Source: Volvox africanus
Lineage: Eukaryota; Chlorophyta; Chlorophyceae; Chlamydomonadales; Volvocaceae
DNA length: 64,000 nucleotides
Reading direction: 5' to 3'
Assembly (NCBI GenBank): GCA_030268105.1
Contig: BSDZ01000119.1
Location: 62,001-126,000, forward strand
The translations under genes were made by a program, and so were the position numbers. Shown piece after piece: positions 32,291-45,135 of the stretch. How positions within the stretch are numbered: position 1 is the stretch's first letter; each line of letters opens with the position of its first letter. Under the pieces are notes generated by a model. That model made no database searches, had not been told where the DNA came from, and was given only the letters and a program-made list of their open reading frames with translations.

Positions 32291-35200
32291 CTGCAGATAT
32301 ATTCCCCCTGTCATGCATCGACACCAATATGTCGCCCAATAAGCCACGTCCGCAGCAACTGCTAAAATACATCGGCCTTCTGCAATATGGATGGTTGGCC
32401 CAGCGTGTGTTTTGTTTCATTTATCTGGTGGCCATTTGATGATGGTCGATTGGGTAACGATTGAGACCCTCGACATTATTAGAGCCCCGGGTGAGAATGA
32501 GACTCGTACGACTAAGACAGCCTCATCCGCCAATGTAGGATAATTTAAACTAGTGCCGTACCTAACTAGCCAGAGCTATAGCTGAGCAGCATCTCAGCCA
32601 CATTGCCGTACGTTTCCGACATCATGATCGTTGTGGACCACAACACATCGTGATCGTGGCCAGACATGTCAACCAGATATTTGCGTCATCCTGCGTTCTT
32701 GCTTCGTACTGCGTATTGTATCTTCCCGATCTTGTTCGTTGTTTCCTAGACAGGATGGTGGGGCGTGTTTTCGTTCAGAGGTACAACTTGTGGCCTGAGC
32801 AGTGAACAATAAATGGATGCCGTATAGAAGGCATATCTGTGTTGGGTCTTTGGTGCCCACTTCACTGGGCCATGCCGCATAGGGCATGGCACCGGTTAGC
32901 AGGGAGGTGATGGATGTCGTTTTCGTATGACAGCAACGGGACAGTGCGTCACCCTTGTACCTAGGATGCATATCTGCCCTGCCTTTGCCTGGACCGTCTT
33001 CATGTTCAATATTGCTCAAGTATCTTGACACCGCCAGCATTCATCTTTTCTTGTCTTCCTTTTAGCGGCACTTTATGGCGTGTGTGCGGTGGTGTGGTGA
33101 CGGAGGTGGCGGTCTTAAGAGAAGGGGATGCGGTGGATATATAGTGATAGGAAATTGTGGGACCCCAGACTGGTTGGCAATGATGGCGGTGACACAGGCA
33201 GCGGAGAGGAAGCCCCGGTGACGGTGGTGGTGGGGAGAAAAGGCGTGCAGAGGTTTGCGGCTGCAGAGATGGATGATGGACAGTGCACGTGCGGATGACG
33301 GCTGGAAGGATTGGAGGGATTGGAAGGATTGGTCAGGTGGCATTAGCGGGGCTCAACAATGTGCAGGACAGCACTCGAAGCTGGAGGTAGAGGTGGCGTG
33401 GCTTTGAGGACGGAGGTGAGCGCGGAGGGGGAGGTAGATGACATGTTCACGACAGCAGGCAGGGGGCAATCTAGGGGCGGTTCATCGGTGCATCAATGCA
33501 ATCGCTGCATGAACGTCATAAAGCAGACTAGAATTGCATGGTTTGATTGTTCTCGTACGCCTCAGAGCTGATCTTATCTTTCGCATGCCTGAATGCGCCG
33601 CATCTTCCAAATGAGCCGTGTTTGAGACATGCCGTTACAGGTATCGGTATTTATAACTCCTCCAACGAACAAATGCCCGCATCCAGAGAACGTAAGAAAG
33701 TAGGTACAGTGTGGCTCATGTAACATCTTTTGACACACTCAGGGTGTCCAGCAGTCCGTACGGAATGTTATATCACACTGTACATTCTCTGCACTTTCCT
33801 CAACGCCCAATCACATGGTCGAGGTTACCAACCGGCAATAATACTAGTTTCAGATGTCATTACATCAGGTGTTATTTTTTGGAAATAGCGGGTCCCACCA
33901 TCAGGGTCCGTCCAAGATGGGAAAAAGATGATCGTATGGAAATTAGCACCGAGACGTGGAGGGCGCACGTTCGGGGTGTCCACGCCATCTATATCCGTCC
34001 CCCCTTGAAAGGCCAACCCTGGCTGCCGGCACCCGGCAGCCAACGCATCTGCTATGTTCAGCGTCAAGCCTCAGTGAACCCAACCGCTTCAAACTGCTGC
34101 CGTACACCTATATGTGGATCGGTCTCCTTGACGTACAGGACACCTCTGCCAGCACGGCCTTCTGCGAGCCTCGGCTGCCAACTGCACCCGCGGGCATCAT
34201 CACCGACGCATTGGAGTTTGGGGTGGGATGGGGTAGGCCGGGGCTTTGGAACACTGGCGCCCAGGCCAGGATAAGTAGGGGTGGGGTTCGAAGTGCGCGC
34301 GCGCGTGTGTGTGTATGAACGTACAAAGAAGCCAGACAGGACATCGACTGTATGAAGCGCACAAACCCTGTCATGAGTCCCCCCCGTCCCGGGCAAGCCC
34401 TCGGCGCAAACAAAGATAACGATCAACATTTTATGAATTCCAAAGTGCAGTGCAGTGCCGTTATGAGACGGCAGCGAAACGTGAATACCTGACCCAGTCG
34501 GGCATAGGCGAGATCCATGAATGATGGAAGGCAGAAGAAAGCATGAATTCGTATGAACGCGCTAAGTGAGCACACAATCCACGAGTAATATGGCTCGCCG
34601 ATAGGGTCATCATAGGTTCCAAGCGTATACACCGCGACGAAACACATTATCCTGGGCGGCACGCGTCATGTTCATTTGGAACGCGTATGGATCAGCATTG
34701 GGTGACCAGCTGTGAGAAAAGGATGACCAACACGGACCAGCCAACATTGACAGTTTTGATACCTTCACACCCCAAATTAAGTTCAAGCTTAAAGTCCGTG
34801 AAATTGTTTCTCTGATGGCGCACGACCGGTCTCTGGGATAATGCAAAGGTCATCGACGCCGTGTGAAATTTTGGGATTCTCTTTCCAGCCTCCCATTCCG
34901 CATGCAAAGTTGAGAATTTAGTTGACAGATTGCAACTCAGCGTAGTTGGGTTACGCCATTCCCGTTGCTCCTGACCTCCTGCGAGCTGCCATTTATTCGT
35001 TTAAGCGGTGCAGTTCCACACCGACAAATTCAGATGTTCGCAAACCTGCATGCTGAGGCATTTTGAGCACAATCCTGCCTTAAGAATGCCATTGAGGTTG
35101 CTTCATCATTGTCTCAATTTGGGTACTTCAAAGAGACGCAGGCGTACGATACTTGAGGAGTTCGACCGAAGTGCATTATCAGCACTTTTAGCAGCAAATT

Positions 35201-35389
35201 GCACACACGTTGTGTTTCTCAATTTCCTGGATCAATGCATAACGGTGTTTACACACAAATCACAAACGAGCTTTCCTACATCCGCCGTTGAGGCTTGGAA
35301 CTTTGACAGCTCTAGCCTGGACGCACCAAACGCAACACTTGAGTCTTCTTTAGGATAGGAACAGTAATTATAGCATCCAGAACTCCAAA
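32291..35389. other. Inter-gene spacer 6 (3,099 bp)
   Basis: It repeats the content of spacer 1 at an offset of 31,892, with no differences seen. No gene is supported. Confidence 0.7.
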
Positions 35390-38300
35390 ATGCAGCATAA
35401 CTCCAACCCAACGAAGGTCACGAGGACACAGAGGTTTGTGCCTGCGGCACACGTCACATGCCCTCAACCTGCGGGGCCTTTCTGGACCCCAGAAACAACT
35501 GGCGATCGTGCGGCGAGCCGTTCATGGCCTCAGTCGACTGAGGTCGTACCGGCAAATTTGCTGGCAAACAAGATGTCCTTCACGAACGTGAAGACGTGGG
35601 TTATCCGTGCACGTGAGGATAACTGCAGTAGGGATAAGGTTACGACAAACAATCACATGAGTGTCAGCAGCGGCGGAGGAAACTTCGGACTTGATCTCGG
35701 TGCCACGCCGTTGCGTGACGGCTTCCGGCAAGTGGTGGATGACACCAAGGAGAAGCTTATGACAGTGCGCAAGGTGTGTGATGGTATATGTGCGTATACA
35801 TGGTGTGCTCTGTTTTAGGGCTGACCTTGGAACGACTGAGACTCACACTTTGTTTCTGTTCCCTGCACCTGCGTTCTCTCGCACAGGTTACTGCTCAAGC
35901 ATTCTCAAAGGAAGGATGGTTTCGATCATGGAATTTTCTGAAGCTCCAGGCTCAAGACAAGGAGCAGGTGCACCTACCAGCGTCCGCGCAGTTGCTGCAG
36001 CCCTCTTCGGCACTGGCCAACCGCAAGGAGTGCTCCACAGCGACGGCGGTAGTGGTGAGTTCTGGTTGTCGTTGGTAGATATGCAGCAGCTTCTTTTGGC
36101 TACAACTGACTTAGGCTACAACCCACAGTCGCGGTGTATATATGGCGAACGATATTCGTGGTTTATAAGGTTATAAAGGCTCGCGGCAGCCCAAACCCCT
36201 ATGTTAGCCGTGGGCGACAATGACACCTGCACACTGACTTGATGAGCCTGACTTTGTCTGCATGTTGAAGATCGATCGTGTATGCATCCTTTCTGTACAT
36301 CATGCTTTGCATGTTATCCCATCCGACGATTGCAGCTGGTGGACTGTGCTCAAGAGTCAGCGGACGAGCATGGAGAAGTACAGCAGCGTGAGGCTGCTGC
36401 AGCTGAGCTGCGGGCGACTGTGGTGGAATTGGAGAAGCGACATGAGGCCGCTGAGGCTGCCGCGGCTGAGCTGCGGGCGGCAGTAGGAGAGGAGGAGAAG
36501 AGGCGTGAGGCCGCTGAAGCTGCCGCGGCTGAGCTGCGGGCGGCAGTAGGAGAGGAGGAGAAGAGGCGTGAGACCGCTGAGGCTGCCGCGGCTGAGCTGC
36601 GGGCGGCAGTAGGAGAGGAGGAGAAGCGACGTGAGGCCGCTGAGGCTGCCGCAGCTGAGCTGCGGGCGGCAGTAGGAGAGGAGGAGAAGAGGCGTGAGGC
36701 CGCTGAGGCTGCCGCGGCTGAGCTGCGGGCGGCAGTAGGAGAGGAGGAGAAGCGACGTGAGGCCGCTGAAGCTGCCGCGGCTGAGCTGCGGGCGGCAGTA
36801 GGAGAGGAGGAGAAGAGGCGTGAGGCCGCTGAGGCTGCCGCGGCTGAGCTGCGGGCGGCAGTAGGAGAGGAGGAGAAGCGACGTGAGGCCGCTGAGGCTG
36901 CCGCAGCTGAGCTGCGGGCGGCAGTAGGAGAGGAGGAGAAGAGGCGTGAGGCCGCTGAGGCTGCCGCGGCTGAGCTGCGGGCGGCAGTAGGAGAGGAGGA
37001 GAAGCGACGTGAGACCGCTGAAGCTGCCGCGGCTGAGCTGCGGGCGGCAGTAGGAGAGGAGGAGAAGAGGCGTGAGACCGCTGAGGCTGCCGCGGCTGAG
37101 CTGCGGGCGGCAGTAGGAGAGGAGGAGAAGCGACGTGAGGCCGCTGAGGCTGCCGCAGCTGAGCTGCGGGCGGCAGTAGGAGAGGAGGAGAAGAGGCGTG
37201 AGGCCGCTGAGGCTGCCGCGGCTGAGCTGCGGGCGGCAGTAGGAGAGGAGGAGAAGAGGCGTGAGGCCGCTGAGGCTGCCGCGGCTGAGCTGCGGGCGGC
37301 AGTAGGAGAGGAGGAGAAGAGGCGTGAGGCCGCTGAGGCTGCCGCAGCTGAGCTGCGGGCGGCGGTAGGAGAGGAGGAGAAGAGGCGTGAGGCCGCTGAG
37401 GCTGCCGCGGCTGAGCTGCGGGCGGCAGTAGGAGAGGAGGAGAAGAGGCGTGAGGCCGCTGAGGCTGCCGCAGCTGAGCTGCGGGCGGCGGTAGGAGAGG
37501 AGGAGAAGAGGCGTGAGGCCGCTGAGGCTGCCGCAGCTGAGCTGCGGGCGGCGGTAGGAGAGGAGGAGAAGAGGCGTGAGGCCGCTGAGGCTGCCGCAGC
37601 TGAGCTGCGGGCGGCGGTAGGAGAGGAGGAGAAGAGGCGTGAGACCGCTGAGGCTGCCGCAGCTGAGCTGCGGGCGGCGGTAGGAGAGGAGGAGAAGAGG
37701 CGTGAGGCCGCTGAGGCTGGTGCAGCTGAGCTGCGGGCGGCCGTGATGGAGGGGGAGAAGCGACGTGAGGCCGCTGAGGCGACCATAGTTCAGCTTCGAG
37801 CTATGGTGGTGAAGATGGAAGAGCAGGTACGGCAGGGGTCAGATTGCAAACGCCACCTATGTATCACCTCTGCCGTTCATCGTTTGACTTTAGATTATTT
37901 AAATCGCATGTGTAGAGGCAAGGCTCAGGTTGCCAAAGAACCGTGCACTCTGGAGATAGGGTGTTCCTGTGTGCTTTAGTTGTGTCATATGTCATGTTCT
38001 CTGACTGACAGATATCTTGTGGCCGCTTCCGCCCGGCCTTTGCCATCATTTGCTCTCTCGTTTTCTTCACTCTACCCCGCGCATATTGACCCTTCTCCCA
38101 TGACTACACGCCCTTGCAGGTGCGCTGCAGCAACGAGCAGATTACGAAGTGTAACTCCCTTCAGGAAAGGTTTGCTAACGTCCAGAAGTCGATGAAACTG
38201 TACCGCTTCCAGTCACGAAGGCTGAAGCGGTTGTTGAAAGAGGTGAGGATGGTGCGGCCCAGTGGGGCAGAGGGCAGAGGCGCAATGCTGCATGGTGCCT

Positions 38301-38807
38301 GCGTGGCTGTCTGTTTGCATACTGGGGATTTTGGTGAGCCATGGGGGGGGAGCATGTGTATCCGAATCCGTTGTTATTATTTACGAGCTCCCCTCCCTTT
38401 CCCTCACAAACACGCACATGCAGGCACACGGCCAGGCGCTGGACGCTGCCGACGACTACATCTTCCTCAATGACGAGGATGACGTGCACATGGCGGAGCG
38501 GATGATAAGGTTTGAGGAGCCCGTGCAGGCCGAGAGTGTTTCAGCAGCCTTGGAGCCGCCTGCGATTGCCCCGGCAGCAATACAGCCCACCACTCCCACG
38601 AAGCTAGAGGAGCGGCTGCACTATAGCTATAAGTCCAGGGGCAGCAAGTCGACGGCGATTTCTGCTCCCTGCAGTTGGGGGATTCGGGACACGTTTGTGG
38701 AGGTGTTTGGGTCGCGGATATGTGGCCAGGCGTCTATCGCAGCCCCGTCTAAGTCTGTTTTTGTGAAGCTTCTAGAGGCTGCCGCGGGGCAGCCAAGTTA
38801 CCGCTGA
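35390..38807 (+). CDS. Copy 6: coiled-coil repeat protein, about 849 aa, same as copy 5
   Basis: Exons: 35390-35773, 35887-36054, 36336-37826, 38120-38242, 38424-38807. Repeat count (20), order of variant repeats, EAAEAG last repeat and intron 4 G variant all equal copy 5, one 6,517-bp period upstream. This is either a true single-unit duplication too recent to have diverged or an assembly duplication. Confidence 0.72.
36444..37703 (+). repeat. 63-bp coding minisatellite, 20 repeats (copy 6)
   Basis: Same number and order of variant repeats as in copy 5. Because minisatellites normally change faster than flanking DNA, identity here dates the 5/6 duplication as very recent if it is real. Confidence 0.95.
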
Positions 38808-41800
38808 CTGCAGATATATTCCCCCTGTCATGCATCGACACCAATATGTCGCCCAATAAGCCACGTCCGCAGCAACTGCTAAAATACATCGGCCTTCTGC
38901 AATATGGATGGTTGGCCCAGCGTGTGTTTTGTTTCATTTATCTGGTGGCCATTTGATGATGGTCGATTGGGTAACGATTGAGACCCTCGACATTATTAGA
39001 GCCCCGGGTGAGAATGAGACTCGTACGACTAAGACAGCCTCATCCGCCAATGTAGGATAATTTAAACTAGTGCCGTACCTAACTAGCCAGAGCTATAGCT
39101 GAGCAGCATCTCAGCCACATTGCCGTACGTTTCCGACATCATGATCGTTGTGGACCACAACACATCGTGATCGTGGCCAGACATGTCAACCAGATATTTG
39201 CGTCATCCTGCGTTCTTGCTTCGTACTGCGTATTGTATCTTCCCGATCTTGTTCGTTGTTTCCTAGACAGGATGGTGGGGCGTGTTTTCGTTCAGAGGTA
39301 CAACTTGTGGCCTGAGCAGTGAACAATAAATGGATGCCGTATAGAAGGCATATCTGTGTTGGGTCTTTGGTGCCCACTTCACTGGGCCATGCCGCATAGG
39401 GCATGGCACCGGTTAGCAGGGAGGTGATGGATGTCGTTTTCGTATGACAGCAACGGGACAGTGCGTCACCCTTGTACCTAGGATGCATATCTGCCCTGCC
39501 TTTGCCTGGACCGTCTTCATGTTCAATATTGCTCAAGTATCTTGACACCGCCAGCATTCATCTTTTCTTGTCTTCCTTTTAGCGGCACTTTATGGCGTGT
39601 GTGCGGTGGTGTGGTGACGGAGGTGGCGGTCTTAAGAGAAGGGGATGCGGTGGATATATAGTGATAGGAAATTGTGGGACCCCAGACTGGTTGGCAATGA
39701 TGGCGGTGACACAGGCAGCGGAGAGGAAGCCCCGGTGACGGTGGTGGTGGGGAGAAAAGGCGTGCAGAGGTTTGCGGCTGCAGAGATGGATGATGGACAG
39801 TGCACGTGCGGATGACGGCTGGAAGGATTGGAGGGATTGGAAGGATTGGTCAGGTGGCATTAGCGGGGCTCAACAATGTGCAGGACAGCACTCGAAGCTG
39901 GAGGTAGAGGTGGCGTGGCTTTGAGGACGGAGGTGAGCGCGGAGGGGGAGGTAGATGACATGTTCACGACAGCAGGCAGGGGGCAATCTAGGGGCGGTTC
40001 ATCGGTGCATCAATGCAATCGCTGCATGAACGTCATAAAGCAGACTAGAATTGCATGGTTTGATTGTTCTCGTACGCCTCAGAGCTGATCTTATCTTTCG
40101 CATGCCTGAATGCGCCGCATCTTCCAAATGAGCCGTGTTTGAGACATGCCGTTACAGGTATCGGTATTTATAACTCCTCCAACGAACAAATGCCCGCATC
40201 CAGAGAACGTAAGAAAGTAGGTACAGTGTGGCTCATGTAACATCTTTTGACACACTCAGGGTGTCCAGCAGTCCGTACGGAATGTTATATCACACTGTAC
40301 ATTCTCTGCACTTTCCTCAACGCCCAATCACATGGTCGAGGTTACCAACCGGCAATAATACTAGTTTCAGATGTCATTACATCAGGTGTTATTTTTTGGA
40401 AATAGCGGGTCCCACCATCAGGGTCCGTCCAAGATGGGAAAAAGATGATCGTATGGAAATTAGCACCGAGACGTGGAGGGCGCACGTTCGGGGTGTCCAC
40501 GCCATCTATATCCGTCCCCCCTTGAAAGGCCAACCCTGGCTGCCGGCACCCGGCAGCCAACGCATCTGCTATGTTCAGCGTCAAGCCTCAGTGAACCCAA
40601 CCGCTTCAAACTGCTGCCGTACACCTATATGTGGATCGGTCTCCTTGACGTACAGGACACCTCTGCCAGCACGGCCTTCTGCGAGCCTCGGCTGCCAACT
40701 GCACCCGCGGGCATCATCACCGACGCATTGGAGTTTGGGGTGGGATGGGGTAGGCCGGGGCTTTGGAACACTGGCGCCCAGGCCAGGATAAGTAGGGGTG
40801 GGGTTCGAAGTGCGCGCGCGCGTGTGTGTGTATGAACGTACAAAGAAGCCAGACAGGACATCGACTGTATGAAGCGCACAAACCCTGTCATGAGTCCCCC
40901 CCGTCCCGGGCAAGCCCTCGGCGCAAACAAAGATAACGATCAACATTTTATGAATTCCAAAGTGCAGTGCAGTGCCGTTATGAGACGGCAGCGAAACGTG
41001 AATACCTGACCCAGTCGGGCATAGGCGAGATCCATGAATGATGGAAGGCAGAAGAAAGCATGAATTCGTATGAACGCGCTAAGTGAGCACACAATCCACG
41101 AGTAATATGGCTCGCCGATAGGGTCATCATAGGTTCCAAGCGTATACACCGCGACGAAACACATTATCCTGGGCGGCACGCGTCATGTTCATTTGGAACG
41201 CGTATGGATCAGCATTGGGTGACCAGCTGTGAGAAAAGGATGACCAACACGGACCAGCCAACATTGACAGTTTTGATACCTTCACACCCCAAATTAAGTT
41301 CAAGCTTAAAGTCCGTGAAATTGTTTCTCTGATGGCGCACGACCGGTCTCTGGGATAATGCAAAGGTCATCGACGCCGTGTGAAATTTTGGGATTCTCTT
41401 TCCAGCCTCCCATTCCGCATGCAAAGTTGAGAATTTAGTTGACAGATTGCAACTCAGCGTAGTTGGGTTACGCCATTCCCGTTGCTCCTGACCTCCTGCG
41501 AGCTGCCATTTATTCGTTTAAGCGGTGCAGTTCCACACCGACAAATTCAGATGTTCGCAAACCTGCATGCTGAGGCATTTTGAGCACAATCCTGCCTTAA
41601 GAATGCCATTGAGGTTGCTTCATCATTGTCTCAATTTGGGTACTTCAAAGAGACGCAGGCGTACGATACTTGAGGAGTTCGACCGAAGTGCATTATCAGC
41701 ACTTTTAGCAGCAAATTGCACACACGTTGTGTTTCTCAATTTCCTGGATCAATGCATAACGGTGTTTACACACAAATCACAAACGAGCTTTCCTACATCC

Positions 41801-41906
41801 GCCGTTGAGGCTTGGAACTTTGACAGCTCTAGCCTGGACGCACCAAACGCAACACTTGAGTCTTCTTTAGGATAGGAACAGTAATTATAGCATCCAGAAC
41901 TCCAAA
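38808..41906. other. Inter-gene spacer 7 (3,099 bp)
   Basis: It repeats the content of spacer 1 at an offset of 38,409, with no differences seen. No gene is supported. Confidence 0.7.
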
Positions 41907-44900
41907 ATGCAGCATAACTCCAACCCAACGAAGGTCACGAGGACACAGAGGTTTGTGCCTGCGGCACACGTCACATGCCCTCAACCTGCGGGGCCTTTCT
42001 GGACCCCAGAAACAACTGGCGATCGTGCGGCGAGCCGTTCATGGCCTCAGTCGACTGAGGTCGTACCGGCAAATTTGCTGGCAAACAAGATGTCCTTCAC
42101 GAACGTGAAGACGTGGGTTATCCGTGCACGTGAGGATAACTGCAGTAGGGATAAGGTTACGACAAACAATCACATGAGTGTCAGCAGCGGCGGAGGAAAC
42201 TTCGGACTTGATCTCGGTGCCACGCCGTTGCGTGACGGCTTCCGGCAAGTGGTGGATGACACCAAGGAGAAGCTTATGACAGTGCGCAAGGTGTGTGATG
42301 GTATATGTGCGTATACATGGTGTGCTCTGTTTTAGGGCTGACCTTGGAACGACTGAGACTCACACTTTGTTTCTGTTCCCTGCACCTGCGTTCTCTCGCA
42401 CAGGTTACTGCTCAAGCATTCTCAAAGGAAGGATGGTTTCGATCATGGAATTTTCTGAAGCTCCAGGCTCAAGACAAGGAGCAGGTGCACCTACCAGCGT
42501 CCGCGCAGTTGCTGCAGCCCTCTTCGGCACTGGCCAACCGCAAGGAGTGCTCCACAGCGACGGCGGTAGTGGTGAGTTCTGGTTGTCGTTGGTAGATATG
42601 CAGCAGCTTCTTTTGGCTACAACTGACTTAGGCTACAACCCACAGTCGCGGTGTATATATGGCGAACGATATTCGTGGTTTATAAGGTTATAAAGGCTCG
42701 CGGCAGCCCAAACCCCTATGTTAGCCGTGGGCGACAATGACACCTGCACACTGACTTGATGAGCCTGACTTTGTCTGCATGTTGAAGATCGATCGTGTAT
42801 GCATCCTTTCTGTACATCATGCTTTGCATGTTATCCCATCCGACGATTGCAGCTGGTGGACTGTGCTCAAGAGTCAGCGGACGAGCATGGAGAAGTACAG
42901 CAGCGTGAGGCTGCTGCAGCTGAGCTGCGGGCGACTGTGGTGGAATTGGAGAAGCGACATGAGGCCGCTGAGGCTGCCGCGGCTGAGCTGCGGGCGGCAG
43001 TAGGAGAGGAGGAGAAGAGGCGTGAGGCCGCTGAAGCTGCCGCGGCTGAGCTGCGGGCGGCAGTAGGAGAGGAGGAGAAGAGGCGTGAGACCGCTGAGGC
43101 TGCCGCGGCTGAGCTGCGGGCGGCAGTAGGAGAGGAGGAGAAGCGACGTGAGGCCGCTGAGGCTGCCGCAGCTGAGCTGCGGGCGGCAGTAGGAGAGGAG
43201 GAGAAGAGGCGTGAGGCCGCTGAGGCTGCCGCGGCTGAGCTGCGGGCGGCAGTAGGAGAGGAGGAGAAGCGACGTGAGGCCGCTGAAGCTGCCGCGGCTG
43301 AGCTGCGGGCGGCAGTAGGAGAGGAGGAGAAGAGGCGTGAGACCGCTGAGGCTGCCGCGGCTGAGCTGCGGGCGGCAGTAGGAGAGGAGGAGAAGCGACG
43401 TGAGGCCGCTGAGGCTGCCGCAGCTGAGCTGCGGGCGGCAGTAGGAGAGGAGGAGAAGAGGCGTGAGGCCGCTGAGGCTGCCGCGGCTGAGCTGCGGGCG
43501 GCAGTAGGAGAGGAGGAGAAGAGGCGTGAGGCCGCTGAGGCTGCCGCGGCTGAGCTGCGGGCGGCAGTAGGAGAGGAGGAGAAGAGGCGTGAGGCCGCTG
43601 AGGCTGCCGCAGCTGAGCTGCGGGCGGCGGTAGGAGAGGAGGAGAAGAGGCGTGAGGCCGCTGAGGCTGCCGCGGCTGAGCTGCGGGCGGCAGTAAGAGA
43701 GGAGGAGAAGAGGCGTGAGGCCGCTGAGGCTGCCGCAGCTGAGCTGCGGGCGGCGGTAGGAGAGGAGGAGAAGAGGCGTGAGGCCGCTGAGGCTGCCGCA
43801 GCTGAGCTGCGGGCGGCGGTAGGAGAGGAGGAGAAGAGGCGTGAGGCCGCTGAGGCTGCCGCAGCTGAGCTGCGGGCGGCGGTAGGAGAGGAGGAGAAGA
43901 GGCGTGAGGCCGCTGAGGCTGCCGCAGCTGAGCTGCGGGCGGCGGTAGGAGAGGAGGAGAAGAGGCGTGAGACCGCTGAGGCTGCCGCAGCTGAGCTGCG
44001 GGCGGCGGTAGGAGAGGAGGAGAAGAGGCGTGAGACCGCTGAGGCTGGTGCAGCTGAGCTGCGGGCGGCCGTGATGGAGGGGGAGAAGCGACGTGAGGCC
44101 GCTGAGGCGACCATAGTTCAGCTTCGAGCTATGGTGGTGAAGATGGAAGAGCAGGTACGGCAGGGGTCAGATTGCAAACGCCACCTATGTATCACCTCTG
44201 CCGTTCATCGTTTGACTTTAGATTATTTAAATCGCATGTGTAGAGGCAAGGCTCAGGTTGCCAAAGAACCGTGCACTCTGGAGATAGGGTGTTCCTGTGT
44301 GCTTTAGTTGTGTCATATGTCATGTTCTCTGACTGACACATATCTTGTGGCCGCTTCCGCCCGGCCTTTGCCATCATTTGCTCTCTCGTTTTCTTCACTC
44401 TACCCCGCGCATATTGACCCTTCTCCCATGACTACACGCCCTTGCAGGTGCGCTGCAGCAACGAGCAGATTACGAAGTGTAACTCCCTTCAGGAAAGGTT
44501 TGCTAACGTCCAGAAGTCGATGAAACTGTACCGCTTCCAGTCACGAAGGCTGAAGCGGTTGTTGAAAGAGGTGAGGATGGTGCGGCCCAGTGGGGCAGAG
44601 GGCAGAGGCGCAATGCTGCATGGTGCCTGCGTGGCTGTCTGTTTGCATACTGGGGATTTTGGTGAGCCATGGGGGGGAAGCATGTGTATCCGAATCCGTT
44701 GTTATTATTTACGAGCTCCCCTCCCTTTCCCTCACAAACACGCACATGCAGGCACACGGCCAGGCGCTGGACGCTGCCGACGACTACATCTTCCTCAATG
44801 ACGAGGATGACGTGCACATGGCGGAGCGGATGATAAGGTTTGAGGAGCCCGTGCAGGCCGAGAGTGTTTCAGCAGCCTTGGAGCCGCCTGCGATTGCCCC

Positions 44901-45135
44901 GGCAGCAATACAGCCCACCACTCCCACGAAGCTAGAGGAGCGGCTGCACTATAGCTATAAGTCCAGGGGCAGCAAGTCGACGGCGATTTCTGCTCCCTGC
45001 AGTTGGGGGATTCGGGACACGTTTGTGGAGGTGTTTGGGTCGCGGATATGTGGCCAGGCGTCTATCGCAGCCCCGTCTAAGTCTGTTTTTGTGAAGCTTC
45101 TAGAGGCTGCCGCGGGGCAGCCAAGTTACCGCTGA
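41907..45135 (+). CDS. Copy 7: coiled-coil repeat protein, about 786 aa, with Gly466Arg
   Basis: Exons: 41907-42290, 42404-42571, 42853-44154, 44448-44570, 44752-45135. There are 17 canonical repeats (residues 221-577). A G to A change at 43696 turns GGA into AGA, replacing the glycine of repeat 12 (residue 466) by arginine; this glycine is otherwise kept in all canonical repeats in the window. A G to C change at 44339 lies in intron 3. Both changes recur only in copy 9. Intron 4 has the A variant. Removing a helix-weakening Gly at that heptad may stiffen the coil slightly, but this is inference. Confidence 0.72.
42961..44031 (+). repeat. 63-bp coding minisatellite, 17 repeats (copy 7)
   Basis: Seventeen repeats, eight in the 5' mosaic portion and nine in the 3' portion. 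Repeat 12 carries the AGA (Arg) variant at position 15. Array length and order are shared with copies 8-10. Confidence 0.95.
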